Positions 33,156-40,771 of a stretch of DNA of 64,000 bases are shown here, in pieces. The notes below the pieces were generated by a model. The model saw nothing but the letters and a program-made list of their open reading frames with translations. It did no database searches and had not been told where the DNA came from. The stretch's first letter is position 1. The number at the start of each line of letters is the position of its first letter. A program made the translations under genes and the position numbers. Source of the stretch: AC-32 sp963736055 (lineage in GTDB: Bacteria > Actinomycetota > Thermoleophilia > Gaiellales > Gaiellaceae); NCBI GenBank assembly GCA_963736055.1, contig CAVTNM010000009.1:496001-560000 (forward strand), given 5' to 3'.

Positions 33156-33897
33156 GTGGGTGCCGAAGGTGTGCCGGATCGTCCCACGGCGCTCGTCGTG
33201 TACCTCATGTGCGGGCCCGAGACTCCCGAGCTGGCGCAGGCGGCGGTCGAGGCCGGAGCCGACCTGGTCGAGCTCGGCTTCCCGTTCTCCGATCCGCTCG
33301 CCGACGGGCCTGTCATCCGCAGGGCCGCGGAGCGCGCGCTCGCGCAGGGCATGCGCACGGGCGCCTGCCTCGACTGCCTCGGCCGCCACGCGCGAGCACG
33401 TCGACCGCCCGCTTGTCCCGATGACGTACTCCTCGCTCCTCGAGGCATACGGGTGGGACCGATTCGCGGCCGATGCCGAGGCGGCCGGAGCGACGAGCCT
33501 GATCGTCGCCGACCTTCCCGCCGGAGAGCGCCCCGGGCTGCGACGCGTCCAGCTCGTCGCTCCGACCTCCACGGACGAGCGGCTCCGACTCGCGGCCGGC
33601 GCGACGGACGGCTGGCTCTACCTGGTGACGCTTACGGGCACGACAGGCTCGCGCGACACGCTCTCGCCCGCGCTGGCCGGCCTCGTCGAGCGGTCGCGAA
33701 CCGTCGCGAGCTGCCCGCTCTATGCCGGCTTCGGCATCTCCACCCCCGAGCACGCACGGGCCGCGGCCGGCCTCGTCGACGGGATCGTCGTCGGCTCCCG
33801 GGCGGTCGAGGTCGCCGAGAGCGGGCCCGAGGCCCTCGGCCGCTACATCGCGACGCTGCGCGACGCGCTCGACGCTAGAGGGCTGGCGGACGCGTAG
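33156..33897 (+). CDS. trpA: Tryptophan synthase alpha chain (frameshifted)
   Basis: Cleaves indole-3-glycerol phosphate to indole, which is channelled to TrpB. The catalytic Glu and Asp are in DLVELGFPFSDPLADGPVI. Near 33,380 the frame shifts by +1; the rest (HVDRPLVPMTYSSLLEAYGWDRF, ADLPAGE, VTLTGTTGSR, PLYAGFGISTPEHA, GIVVGSRAVE) reads in the next frame. Deleting one G (CTCGGCCGCC to CTCGCCGCC) gives a continuous family-like sequence. GTG start, with a second in-frame GTG at 33171. Last gene of the trp operon. Confidence 0.9.
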
Positions 33898-33938
33898 CGA
33901 GAGGTTCCGAACGCGAAGATCCGGGGAAGCACCTCACC

Positions 33939-34298
33939 GTGAGCGATACGACCGTCCTGATCGACGCCCGCAACGTCCAGCGCTCCCGCTGGCCGAACCT
34001 GCGCGACGAGGAACTGGTCGACCGCACCCGGGCCTGGGCGGAGGAGCAGGGCAACCGTGTCGTGCTCGTCTTCGACGGGAGGGCGCCGGGCGGCGGTGTC
34101 GGGGTGACCGAGCTTGACGAGCGGACGACCCTCGTCGGCTCGGGGCGCGAGAGCGCCGACGACTGGCTGATCAGAGAGGCCCCTCAGTACAGGGGTGCAT
34201 GGCTCGTCACGTCGGACCGGGCGCTCCGTGCGGCCGCCGGAGGCGACGCCGAGCGCGTGATCGGCGGCGGCAGCTTCCTCCGCGAGCTCGGACGGTGA
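33939..34298 (+). CDS. NYN/PIN-like domain protein (YacP-like)
   Basis: A 119-residue single-domain protein. The acidic residues of the NYN/PIN nuclease fold are placed as expected: VLIDARNVQRSRWPN, RESADDWLIREA and VTSDRALRAA. A role as a small endoribonuclease acting on RNA is the usual expectation for YacP-like proteins; activity here is untested. The GTG start lies 41 bases after trpA and the end overlaps the next gene (GTGA), so it may be read through from the trp operon. Confidence 0.8.
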   Translation: MSDTTVLIDARNVQRSRWPNLRDEELVDRTRAWAEEQGNRVVLVFDGRAPGGGVGVTELDERTTLVGSGRESADDWLIREAPQYRGAWLVTSDRALRAAAGGDAERVIGGGSFLRELGR

Positions 34299-34723
34299 GC
34301 GGCCGGAAGCGGGCCGCGGCCGCCGGCGCGGCGGCGGCGGCCGTCTGGGGGCTGCTCGAGCCTCTGGACCAGCGGCTCCTCCGCTGCGACTACTCGGACG
34401 TTGCCGTCCTGGGCAAGGGTGTCACGCGCGGCCGGCACTGGCGTCTCGCCGGCTTCGCGCTCCACGGGGTCAACGGCGCGGTGTTCGGCCTCGCCTTCGA
34501 CGAGCTCCGGAGGCATGTGCGAGCCGAGCCGCGGCGCCTCGCGGTGGGCCTGGCGATCGTCGAGCATCTCACGCTCTACCCGCTCTGCTACTTCATCGAC
34601 CGATACCACCCGGCCCGGGGCGAGCAAGGCGTTCCACCGCTGCTCGAGAACCCGCGCGCGTTCGCCCAGGCGACCTGGCGCCACGCGCTCTTCGGCGCGG
34701 TGCTGGGAAGGCTCGCCGGCTAG
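34295..34723 (+). CDS. Unrecognised membrane protein
   Basis: A 142-residue protein starting with GTG that overlaps the NYN gene stop. Hydrophobic segments around residues 6-20, 47-63 and 80-98 suggest two to three membrane passes. A charged loop (DQRLLRCDYSDVAVLGKGVTRG) and a conserved-looking HLTLYPLCYFIDRYHPAR segment lie between. No family recognised. Its end overlaps the end of the converging cytochrome gene by 4 bases. Confidence 0.7.
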   Translation: MSGRKRAAAAGAAAAAVWGLLEPLDQRLLRCDYSDVAVLGKGVTRGRHWRLAGFALHGVNGAVFGLAFDELRRHVRAEPRRLAVGLAIVEHLTLYPLCYFIDRYHPARGEQGVPPLLENPRAFAQATWRHALFGAVLGRLAG

Positions 34724-35544
34724 CCGCCGGCCCGGGTCGCGACGAAGGCCGCAACGTCGCGGATCTGCTCCGCGGTCAGCGAGCCGCCGAACGAGGGCAT
34801 GCCGCCACCGCCGCTCTCGACCTTCGCACGCACCTGGGCGAAGCCGGGCCGCAGCGAGTCGAGATTGGGCCCGATCTGGCCGCCCGCTCCGGCCGCCTTG
34901 AGCGTGTGGCACGAGCCGCAGTTGTCCTTGAAGACCGTTTCGCCGGCGGCGGCGTTCGCGCCGGCCGGGACGACCGAAGCCGGGGCACCCGACGACGGAG
35001 CCGCCGCCGCGGTGTTCTGCCGGTAGAGCCAGAAGGCACTGGAGTACCAGACGCCGATCAGAATCGCGAACAGCAGGCCGCCCGCGATCGGCAGCACCGG
35101 TCGCGGGAAGCGGTGGAGGCGGACGATCGTCACCTTGGCGGCGTAGGCGCCGTAGAAGGCGCAACCGAGGAGCGAGTGGGCGAAAACGCGGGTGCCGGGA
35201 TCCCGGAAGCCGAGCTTGAAGATGCAGTGATAGGCGACCGGCAGCGTGCAGACGAAGGCGAGCACGCCCGACAGGCGGTGCGCCGGGTTCACCCACGGAG
35301 GCTTGTCCCACGGCAGTTTGCGAAAGATCCAGGCGGCGGTGAAGAGCTGGAAGCAACCGAGCACCGCGGCCGCCGTCGCGAAGCCCGCCTTCAGGTGGAT
35401 CGGGTCGCTGAAGAACAGCTGGAAGTACCCCTTCGACCGCGGATCGTGCTTGGCGAGCAGGCCGGCCGTGAGGGAGAAGAACGCGAACGCGAGCAACGGC
35501 GCAGCGAGCCAGCGGTACGAGCGCGTAGCTGCGGCCTCTGCCAT
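34720..35544 (-). CDS. Membrane protein with C-terminal cytochrome c domain (DUF6529-like)
   Basis: A 274-residue protein. Residues 1-180 form about five membrane helices with several His (HLKAG, AHRLSG, AYHCIF, AHSLLG), resembling the cytochrome b561-like DUF6529 region and possibly binding heme b. After a Pro/Ala linker a class I cytochrome c domain follows with the heme-attachment CGSCH and an axial Met in GGMPSFGGSLTAEQI. It probably moves electrons at the outer face of the membrane. Stands alone, converging with the previous gene. Confidence 0.85.
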   Translation of the reverse strand: MAEAAATRSYRWLAAPLLAFAFFSLTAGLLAKHDPRSKGYFQLFFSDPIHLKAGFATAAAVLGCFQLFTAAWIFRKLPWDKPPWVNPAHRLSGVLAFVCTLPVAYHCIFKLGFRDPGTRVFAHSLLGCAFYGAYAAKVTIVRLHRFPRPVLPIAGGLLFAILIGVWYSSAFWLYRQNTAAAAPSSGAPASVVPAGANAAAGETVFKDNCGSCHTLKAAGAGGQIGPNLDSLRPGFAQVRAKVESGGGGMPSFGGSLTAEQIRDVAAFVATRAGG

Positions 35545-35594
35545 CCGCGCCTATCGAACCGCACCCGTGCGCGGCGATCAAGCCGCGTCGCGTC

Positions 35595-36209
35595 TCAGCC
35601 GCCGGTGGCCGAGAAGTGTTGGTAGTCGGGCGACCCGGCCCAACGTCCTCCCCAGGCCCAGCCGACGGCCGTGAAGGCGCGCACGAGCACCCCGCCGCGC
35701 ACCGCCATCCCCGGCCGGACGCGCATCCGGTTCAGGTACGCGCGACCGCGCCGCGGGTGCACGCGCCCACCCTCGAGGTACGGGTTCTCGACCGGGTCGA
35801 CGTCGACCGCCCGACCGAATGCGTGCGCCGACCAGCGTCTCGGGCCGGAGGCCACGGCGTAACGGCAGTTGAACGCCGCGGTGTTGTCCGCCGCGAGCGA
35901 GGCCTCGTCACGGCCGCGATAGGCGTCGATCGGGCGCATCCGCCGGATCGGGAAGCGCGCCGCGTAGAGGCGCGAGAAAACACGCACGAGGTCGCCGGCC
36001 GCATCGACGTTGACGATCAGCGCGCCGGTATGGGCACGGCCGTCGAACCCCCAGTAGGCGAGCCGCAGGCGGCGCAGGTGCGAGGGAGCGACCGGGCAGC
36101 CCGCGTGCCACGAAAACGGCAGCTGGGCCGCAGTAACGCGCCCGACCGAGTGCGTGAACGGCGGGGCCTGGAGCACGAGCGCGGCGAGCAGCAGGAGCCT
36201 CATCGCCAC
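35595..36209 (-). CDS. Secreted M15-family peptidase (D,D-carboxypeptidase/endopeptidase-like)
   Basis: A 204-residue protein with a signal peptide (residues 1-20). The M15 zinc-site motif S-x-H-x-x-G-x-A-x-D is present as SAHAFGRAVDVDPVENPY, and the third ligand His in DYQHF near the C-terminus. CRYA before the motif is typical of this subgroup. It would trim peptidoglycan stem peptides. The start is GTG at 36209 (ATG at 36203 possible). It diverges with a 15-base gap from an L,D-transpeptidase gene, so the two wall enzymes share a promoter region. Confidence 0.85.
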   Translation of the reverse strand: MAMRLLLLAALVLQAPPFTHSVGRVTAAQLPFSWHAGCPVAPSHLRRLRLAYWGFDGRAHTGALIVNVDAAGDLVRVFSRLYAARFPIRRMRPIDAYRGRDEASLAADNTAAFNCRYAVASGPRRWSAHAFGRAVDVDPVENPYLEGGRVHPRRGRAYLNRMRVRPGMAVRGGVLVRAFTAVGWAWGGRWAGSPDYQHFSATGG

Positions 36210-36224
36210 GTAGTCTGCAGCGCG

Positions 36225-36932
36225 ATGCGATGGGTCGCGCTACCGGCGCTCGCGGCGATCGGCCTGGCGGCCTCGGCCCACGGCGGCTCCGCGCGCTCGG
36301 CCGCCTGCCCGGCCAATCTCGCCGGAAGGCTCGCCTCCACGGGGCAGGCGTCCCAGGTCGTGACCGTGGTCGCCGCCCGGCGCGCCTCCACGCAGGGAAC
36401 CGTCCGCCGCTGGAGCAGGACCGGCCGCTGCTGGCGGGCCGTCGGCGGCCCGTGGACTGCCTGGCTCGGTCGACGCGGGGTCTCGGAGGCCAAGCGCGAG
36501 GGCGACCGCACGACCCCCGCCGGAGTCTTCGGCTTCGGCCGCGTGATGTACGGGATCGCGCCGAACCCCGGCGTTCGCTACCCCTACCACCGGATCGCCT
36601 GTGGCGACTGGTGGGTCGAGGACCCGAGCTCACCCTCCTACAACCGGTTCCGCCACGTCCCGTGTGGGTCGACGCCGCCGTTCAGGGTGACGAGCGAAGA
36701 CCTCTCCCGCTCCCCCACCGCCTACAGGCACTTCGCATTCATCCGCTACAACGCCGACCCGGTCGTGCCCGGCCGCGGGTCGGGGATCTTCCTCCACGCG
36801 AGCACGGGGCGGCCGACGCTCGGCTGCGTGAGCCTGCCCCTCGCGCAGCTCGTCACGGTCCTGCGCTGGCTGCGGCCGGCGGCCGGGCCGCTGATCGTGA
36901 TCGGGACTGTGGCGCAGATCGCCGGGTACTAA
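36225..36932 (+). CDS. Secreted L,D-transpeptidase (YkuD domain)
   Basis: A 235-residue protein with a signal peptide (residues 1-28). The YkuD catalytic signature is seen as IFLHASTGRPTLGCVSLP, with the active-site Cys in GCVS and the upstream His. Four extra Cys may form disulfides. It would make 3-3 peptidoglycan cross-links or attach proteins to the wall. Paired with the divergent M15 peptidase. Its stop codon (TAA, 36930-36932) overlaps the stop codon of the converging reductase gene. Confidence 0.85.
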   Translation: MRWVALPALAAIGLAASAHGGSARSAACPANLAGRLASTGQASQVVTVVAARRASTQGTVRRWSRTGRCWRAVGGPWTAWLGRRGVSEAKREGDRTTPAGVFGFGRVMYGIAPNPGVRYPYHRIACGDWWVEDPSSPSYNRFRHVPCGSTPPFRVTSEDLSRSPTAYRHFAFIRYNADPVVPGRGSGIFLHASTGRPTLGCVSLPLAQLVTVLRWLRPAAGPLIVIGTVAQIAGY

Positions 36933-37636
36933 TACCCGCTGAAGCTGTCGGGGAGCACTTGCTCCTCCGGGAGCCCGGCGCCGTGCAGCTCGCCCACCAC
37001 CGCCTGGACCATCGGCGGCGGCCCGGCGACGAGGAACGTGAGCGGGTCGAGGTCGCCGAGGTGCTCCCGCAGCACGTCCGCATCGATCATCCGCGTCTCC
37101 CCCTCCCACCCCGGGTCGTCGGTCATCGTCAGCACGAGGCGGAGGCCGGGCAAGGTCTGCTCGAGCTCCTGCAGCTCGTCGAGAAAGGCCGTCGACTCCC
37201 GGTCCCGGTTGGAGTAGACGAGCGTGACCTGGTGGGGCAAGCCCTTGTCCGCGATGTAGCGAAGCATGCAGCGAAAGACGGTGATCCCGATCCCGCCCGC
37301 GATGAACACGTACTGCTTGCTCGTGTCTTCGGGCAGCAGGAACGTGCCCTTCGGCTCCTCGACCTCGACCTCGTCCCCGACCTCGAGCTCGGCGAGCGAG
37401 CGCTTGAAGGCGGAGTCGCGCAGCCGCGTGCAGAGGCCGAGCACGTTTCCCTCGGTCGGCGAAGTGACGACGGAGATGTGACGCCGCGGCCCTTTCTCGT
37501 CCTGGTAGGGCGGGTCGATCAGCTCGACCCAGAAGTACTGTCCCGGCTCGAAGTCGACCTCCTGCCCCTGCAGGTCGAAGATGACGAGCAGCGTCCCCTT
37601 CGCGACCTCGCGCTTCTCCTTGACGAGCGACCTCAC
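36929..37636 (-). CDS. FAD/NAD(P)H-dependent oxidoreductase (ferredoxin-NADP reductase fold)
   Basis: A 235-residue FNR-like flavoprotein. The FAD-binding barrel has RRHISVVTSP (R-x-x-S-type motif) and GLCTRLRDSAFKRSL; the NAD(P) domain has FIAGGIGITVFRCMLRYI, LVYSNRDR and LVAGPPPMVQAVV. No iron-sulfur domain is attached, so a separate acceptor is needed. GTG start at 37636. The partner is unknown. Confidence 0.88.
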   Translation of the reverse strand: MRSLVKEKREVAKGTLLVIFDLQGQEVDFEPGQYFWVELIDPPYQDEKGPRRHISVVTSPTEGNVLGLCTRLRDSAFKRSLAELEVGDEVEVEEPKGTFLLPEDTSKQYVFIAGGIGITVFRCMLRYIADKGLPHQVTLVYSNRDRESTAFLDELQELEQTLPGLRLVLTMTDDPGWEGETRMIDADVLREHLGDLDPLTFLVAGPPPMVQAVVGELHGAGLPEEQVLPDSFSGY

Positions 37637-37685
37637 CGCGGAAGTAATACCCGACGTGCCGCCGATCCGGATCTAGGGTCTGCGC

Positions 37686-38159
37686 GTGGTCCTCACGATC
37701 GGCGTCTACGGCTGGACGCTCGAGGGATTCCTCGACGCCCTGCGCCAGGCGAATGTTGCGCTGGTGCTCGACGTGCGGCAGCGGCGCGGCGTCCGTGGCC
37801 CCGAGTACGCCTGGGCAAACGCACGGCGCCTCCAGGCCACGCTCGCCGAGGCGCGGATCGGCTACCGGCACCGTCCGGAGCTGGCGCCGACCACGGAGCT
37901 CCGGCAGCTGCAGTACCGCGAGGACGACCGGCTGGGCGTCGGCAAGCGCTCACGAGCCGAGCTCGCGCCCGAGTACCGCGAGCGCTATGTGAGGGAGATC
38001 CTCGACCCTGTCGATCTCGGTCCGGTCGCCGCCGAGCTCTCGGCCGGGCCGGCGGCACTCCTCTGCGTCGAGCGCGACCCGGAGGCGTGCCACCGCTCCC
38101 TGGTTGCCGAGCGGCTCGCCGCCGAGCTCGGCCTCCAGGTCGCCCACCTTCGTCCCTGA
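37686..38159 (+). CDS. DUF488 family protein
   Basis: A 157-residue DUF488 protein: N-terminal IGVYGWTLEGFLDALR, LVLDVRQRRGVRGPEYAW, ERYVREIL and the family signature ALLCVERDPEACHRSLVAERLA with conserved Cys and His. The biochemical role is not established. GTG start. Followed after 4 bases by a strong hairpin. Confidence 0.88.
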   Translation: MVLTIGVYGWTLEGFLDALRQANVALVLDVRQRRGVRGPEYAWANARRLQATLAEARIGYRHRPELAPTTELRQLQYREDDRLGVGKRSRAELAPEYRERYVREILDPVDLGPVAAELSAGPAALLCVERDPEACHRSLVAERLAAELGLQVAHLRP

Positions 38160-38163
38160 CCGA

Positions 38164-38191
38164 CGAAGGGCGGCCGTGTGGCCGCCCTTCG
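38164..38191. terminator. Bidirectional hairpin terminator
   Basis: CGAAGGGCGGCC (38164-38175), loop GTGT, exact complement GGCCGCCCTTCG (38180-38191): a perfect 12-bp GC-rich stem between the converging DUF488 and metalloprotease genes. No long T-tract, as is usual for high-GC actinobacteria. Confidence 0.8.
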
Positions 38192-38214
38192 CGTCGAACT
38201 GGTTCGCCTGGCGA

Positions 38215-40602
38215 TCAGCCGCCGGGCTGGGTCACGCCGTTGACCGTCAGCGTGTACCGCGCGTACTGGTTCACCGACTCCGTCGGCTCGTCGTAGGTGA
38301 CGAGCGCCGCGACGACGTCGGCCTTCTTGCCCAGCACCTTCTTGAGGGTCTTCGCGTCGAGCGAGCCGAAGAACTTCGAAGAAAGCGGGATCTGGGCCAC
38401 GAACGCGTCGGTCTTGTTGCCCGACGTGTCGTAGGCGACCAACTGCACGGTGTAGCCGTTCACCTTGACCGGCTTGATCTGGGTGAACGTCTGCCACCCG
38501 TCGAGCGACGTGCCGTCGGAGATGATCTCCTCGCCGATCGACACGTTGTCGATCCACACGCCGGTGCCGCGCGTGTTCGCGTCCGTGATGTAGCGGAACG
38601 CGAGCAGCACATCGTCGCCGGCGTACGCGCTCAGGTCGAACGACTCGGTCTTCCAACCGCCGCTGTCGCCGTTGAAGCCCGGGCAGTTGCTCTTGAGCGA
38701 GATGTCCGCACCAGGATCGAGGTCACAGGTCGTGTCCGCGTTGGAGAGGCTGTGGTACGTCTTTCCTCCGTCGGTCGAGACCTGCACGAAGAACGAGTCG
38801 AAGCCGGGCTCCGTGTCGTACTTCGTTTCGAACGTCAGGGTCGGGCTCCCCGTGGGAACCGCGACCGACTTCACGATCGCCGCGTCCTTGTTGTCGGCAT
38901 CGGGCGCCGCGAGCGCGGAGTCCGTGCCGTGGTCCGGAGCGGCCGTGGTGACCGTCCACTCGACCGGCAGCGGCTCCAACGCCTTGGCGCCGCCGAACGT
39001 GATCGAGCTGAGGTCGCCTGCGTTCAGGTAGTTCCCCTGCGCGTCGCGGAGCCGGACGAAGTCCGCACCGTTCGGCGGGGCCCCCGGCGTCGAGTAGGCG
39101 TCGGGGCTGTCCCAGTTGATGCCCGCGTCGAGGGCAGCGATCTGGTACCTGGACTTCGGCGCCTGGAGCAGCGGCATCTTCGCGCCGCGGTCGAGCACTC
39201 CGTCAAGGGCCATCGCCGCGAGCCAGCGGTGCACCACGACCTGCGTGGTGGCCTTGTTGCCGAGCACCTTCTGGAGCCCTGCGAAGCCCTCGGCCGGGTT
39301 CCGGTGGAACGCCGACATGAAGGCTCTGCCGTACTGGCTCGAGAGGTACTCCATGAAGGAGAACGCGGCCCCGTAATCGCAGAGGATCTCACCATCCCCC
39401 TGGTCACCCCAGAGCGTGAGTGAGTTCTCCGGCCCGCCTCCGCTCGGGATCGGGTTTGCGTCCGTCTGCGTGCTCAGGTTGCCCATGAAGCACTGGAGGT
39501 GGCTGTCGAAGCCGATGTCCGTGATCGGGCGGCTACCGAAGTCGTAGCCGGTCACGTCGATCGCGAAGTCCGACAGGCCCTCGTTGACCCAGTTGACCTC
39601 CTCCGGATCCTGGTAGTACTGGAGCAGGTGCTGGTACTCGTGGGCGAAGACGCCCTCGTAGAGGAACGGCCGCGCCGGAGCGCTGGTGCAGGTGTTCCCG
39701 GGCACAGGGTTGTGCGGCGGGTTGGCGCCGGTGCGGTGCAGCCAGTCGAATGCGTCGATCGTCATCACGTTGCGATCGAACAGCTCGTTCAGCCCCGACG
39801 AGAAGAAGCCGGCGATGTACGAGTTGGCCTGCGTGTTGTTGAGGTCGCGGAAGTTCGAGTCGCGGACGTTGTCCACGAGCACGACGGTCTTGTTGCCCGC
39901 ACCCGCGGAGTCTGAGGGAACCGCTCCCGGATCGAGCGGCGTGAGCGGAGTCTGATTCGTCCCGTCCCGGTCGGGCGCGACGCTGAACTCGGTCGACTCC
40001 TTGGGCAGGATGTTGTTGTCGAACTGGTCGATCAGGTAATTGACCTGCGCGTCCCCAATCTCCGTGCGCGGGCCGTTGCGGCAGTCGCCGGCCTGGAAGT
40101 CCGTGCCGACCGACGTGAAGCCGTTGAAGGGCCGCGTGACGGGAGTCGCCACCCAGACCTCGCTGTTTGCGCCCACCCCGCGCAGGGTGAACTGCTTGCG
40201 GTAGAAGCCGGCGCTGTCATCGAGCGCGAGCCATGTTCGCGTCGTCCCGACGGGCGGCGTGGCCGCGTGGAACGAGCGACGGGACTGCTTCCGCAGTTGC
40301 TTCCTGAGCCGTGCCTGCTTCGCCCGCAGCTGGATCGCACGGCGGACGGCCTGCTTCATCGGGACCATCTTGTTGGCGCCGACCTGCACCGGCACGCTCG
40401 ACCTGCGGCCGAGGTAGCGGCTGACGTCGACGATCCCGTTACGGCCCTTCATGCCCAGTCCCTTGGCGGGATGAGCGGATTGCTGCGCGGCTCCCGCACC
40501 ACCGACCGCGATGCCGACCGCGGCGAGGAGCGCGAGCACGGACGCAACGACGAGCGAGCGCGCGGTCAGGCCGCGAGCGTCGCCCCCTGCTCTTGAGGTC
40601 AT
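38215..40602 (-). CDS. Large secreted zinc metalloprotease (M6/immune-inhibitor-like)
   Basis: A 795-residue secreted protein with a signal peptide (residues ~15-38, GAGAAQQS). The zinc site is HEYQH (about residue 321) in FAHEYQHLLQYYQDPEEVNWVNEGLSDFA, with a downstream Glu in NEGLSD as third ligand, like the M6/M30 group. The C-terminal third contains a beta-rich domain (TEPGFDSFFVQVSTDGGKTYHSL ... GVWIDNVSI) of the kind found after immune-inhibitor-A-type proteases. GGGGAG lies 9 bases before the ATG at 40602. It probably degrades extracellular protein. A promoter with consensus -35 is at 40703-40731. Confidence 0.85.
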   Translation of the reverse strand: MTSRAGGDARGLTARSLVVASVLALLAAVGIAVGGAGAAQQSAHPAKGLGMKGRNGIVDVSRYLGRRSSVPVQVGANKMVPMKQAVRRAIQLRAKQARLRKQLRKQSRRSFHAATPPVGTTRTWLALDDSAGFYRKQFTLRGVGANSEVWVATPVTRPFNGFTSVGTDFQAGDCRNGPRTEIGDAQVNYLIDQFDNNILPKESTEFSVAPDRDGTNQTPLTPLDPGAVPSDSAGAGNKTVVLVDNVRDSNFRDLNNTQANSYIAGFFSSGLNELFDRNVMTIDAFDWLHRTGANPPHNPVPGNTCTSAPARPFLYEGVFAHEYQHLLQYYQDPEEVNWVNEGLSDFAIDVTGYDFGSRPITDIGFDSHLQCFMGNLSTQTDANPIPSGGGPENSLTLWGDQGDGEILCDYGAAFSFMEYLSSQYGRAFMSAFHRNPAEGFAGLQKVLGNKATTQVVVHRWLAAMALDGVLDRGAKMPLLQAPKSRYQIAALDAGINWDSPDAYSTPGAPPNGADFVRLRDAQGNYLNAGDLSSITFGGAKALEPLPVEWTVTTAAPDHGTDSALAAPDADNKDAAIVKSVAVPTGSPTLTFETKYDTEPGFDSFFVQVSTDGGKTYHSLSNADTTCDLDPGADISLKSNCPGFNGDSGGWKTESFDLSAYAGDDVLLAFRYITDANTRGTGVWIDNVSIGEEIISDGTSLDGWQTFTQIKPVKVNGYTVQLVAYDTSGNKTDAFVAQIPLSSKFFGSLDAKTLKKVLGKKADVVAALVTYDEPTESVNQYARYTLTVNGVTQPGG

Positions 40603-40702
40603 AACGTGTTCTCCCCTTCGTCGTGCAACAAGGGACGGCGAATGCGAGCAAACCCGCACCAGCCAGGCAGGTCAAGCCCGACCCCCGTCCCGGACGTCGG
40701 GG

Positions 40703-40764
40703 ATCATCGTGAATATTCGAACGGCTGTCAAACTTGCAGCGAAACGCCGCTCTCTGCAGCGAAA
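40703..40764 (-). promoter_or_regulatory. Promoter with upstream direct repeats for the metalloprotease gene
   Basis: On the minus strand: TTGACA (40726-40731), 17-base spacer, GATGAT (40703-40708). Directly upstream, TTTCGCTGCA occurs twice exactly (plus-strand TGCAGCGAAA at 40735-40744 and 40755-40764), spaced 20 bp, i.e. about two helical turns, a typical activator site. The ~94-base leader begins with a GC-rich hairpin (CCCCG-A-CGTCC-G-GGACG-GGG). Confidence 0.6.
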
Positions 40765-40771
40765 ATCCGGC

